The notes below the pieces were generated by a model. It saw nothing but the letters and a program-made list of their open reading frames with translations, did no database searches and was not told where the DNA came from. 64,000 nt of DNA from J029 sp964482495 (GTDB lineage: Bacteria > Planctomycetota > UBA1135). Location: the NCBI GenBank assembly GCA_964482495.1, contig CAYZXS010000001.1:124001-188000 (forward strand), written 5' to 3'. The translations under genes and the position numbers were made by a program. Shown here in pieces: positions 63,666-64,000 of the stretch (position 1 is the first letter of the stretch; the number at the start of each line of letters is the position of its first letter).

Positions 63666-64000
63666 ATGACCGTCGAGATCCACCTCGCGTACCAGGGCGA
63701 GTTGCGCTGCCAGGCCACCCACGGGCCCTCCGGCGTCACCCTGCACACCGACGCCCCGGTCGACAATTGCGGCCGCGGCGAGAGCTTCAGCCCCACAGAC
63801 CTGGTCGCCACCGCCCTCGGCGCCTGCATGCTCACGATCATGGGCATCGTCGCCGACCGCCACGCCCTCGACCTCCAAGGCGCCACGGTCCGAGTCGAGA
63901 AACACATGACCGCCGACCCCGTCCGCCGCATCGCCGCCCTGCCCGTCACCATCACGATCCCCGCCGCCCTCTCCGACGCCGACCGCAAGCGCCTCGAGAA
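63666..64000 (+). CDS. OsmC/Ohr-family protein (C-terminus off window)
   Basis: The first 111 residues of an OsmC-family thiol peroxidase-like protein are present. SFSPTDLVATALGACMLTIM (about 41-60) carries the catalytic Cys of the family and the preceding Ser/Pro, and LQGATVRVEKHMTADP matches the conserved strand after it. The second Cys, if present, would be the one in the segment beyond the window. The start ATG 63666 is supported by a -10 box 6 nt upstream. It may reduce organic hydroperoxides or be the YhfA-type subgroup, which cannot be separated from this fragment. Confidence 0.85.
   Translation, partial: MTVEIHLAYQGELRCQATHGPSGVTLHTDAPVDNCGRGESFSPTDLVATALGACMLTIMGIVADRHALDLQGATVRVEKHMTADPVRRIAALPVTITIPAALSDADRKRLE

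Overview
This is a very GC-rich bacterial chromosome segment that looks densely coding on both strands. It has no insertion sequence, prophage, CRISPR array or rRNA that I can recognise. I infer a planctomycete (Planctomycetota). The grounds are two formylglycine sulfatases, many large hybrid histidine kinases, an NfeD/FloA membrane cluster, several secreted proteins of no known family, and a small secreted protein (1509-2444) with a C-terminal domain style I associate with deep-branching planctomycetes. This is an inference from gene style, not a phylogenetic result. Because of the base composition, almost every gene carries long antisense or out-of-frame shadow ORFs, which I left out.

Layout. 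1-8.9 kb: recJ (cut by the window edge), a secreted protein, and the selenocysteine genes selA, selD and tRNA-Sec, interrupted by a hybrid kinase and a small anchored protein. selD itself carries an in-frame TGA at its catalytic position. 8.9-13.9 kb: an NfeD protease-type protein, a short NfeD, flotillin FloA, a small membrane protein and a GCS2-type glutamate-cysteine ligase in one run. 14-21.5 kb: a short glycosyltransferase-like protein, a degenerate metallopeptidase-like protein, then an SOS mutagenesis operon: lexA, a LexA-fold protein lacking catalytic residues, dinB, dnaE2. 21.5-29 kb: a sulfatase and an exopolysaccharide module (a BcsA-like synthase with two PilZ domains between two paralogous TPR/beta-barrel exporters). 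29-39.5 kb: a phospholipase C-like protein, UspA, a Na/Pi cotransporter, and a signalling cluster (two stand-alone receivers, a PilZ-methyltransferase, a two-kinase hybrid sensor), then a DUF4442 protein and a nitronate-monooxygenase-like enzyme. 39.5-48.4 kb: a LolCDE-type ABC transporter, lysS, tRNA-Ala(GGC), a HEAT-repeat protein and leuS. 48.4-64 kb: a soluble hybrid kinase, a UbiD-family decarboxylase, DUF4442, an M28 peptidase, a D-threonine-aldolase-like enzyme, a large anchored protein, a TPP riboswitch with thiC, a GST, a second sulfatase, a beta-propeller protein and a partial OsmC protein.

Two cross-cutting signals stand out. First, at least twelve genes have a TANNNT-type -10 hexamer (or CATACT once) ending 5-9 nt before the start codon, which implies widespread leaderless or near-leaderless transcription. 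Second, lexA has a consensus-like promoter whose spacer holds a perfect 16-bp AT-rich palindrome, a candidate LexA operator unlike the E. coli SOS box. It controls an SOS mutasome whose second gene looks like a catalytically dead LexA/UmuD-fold protein in the place usually held by imuA.
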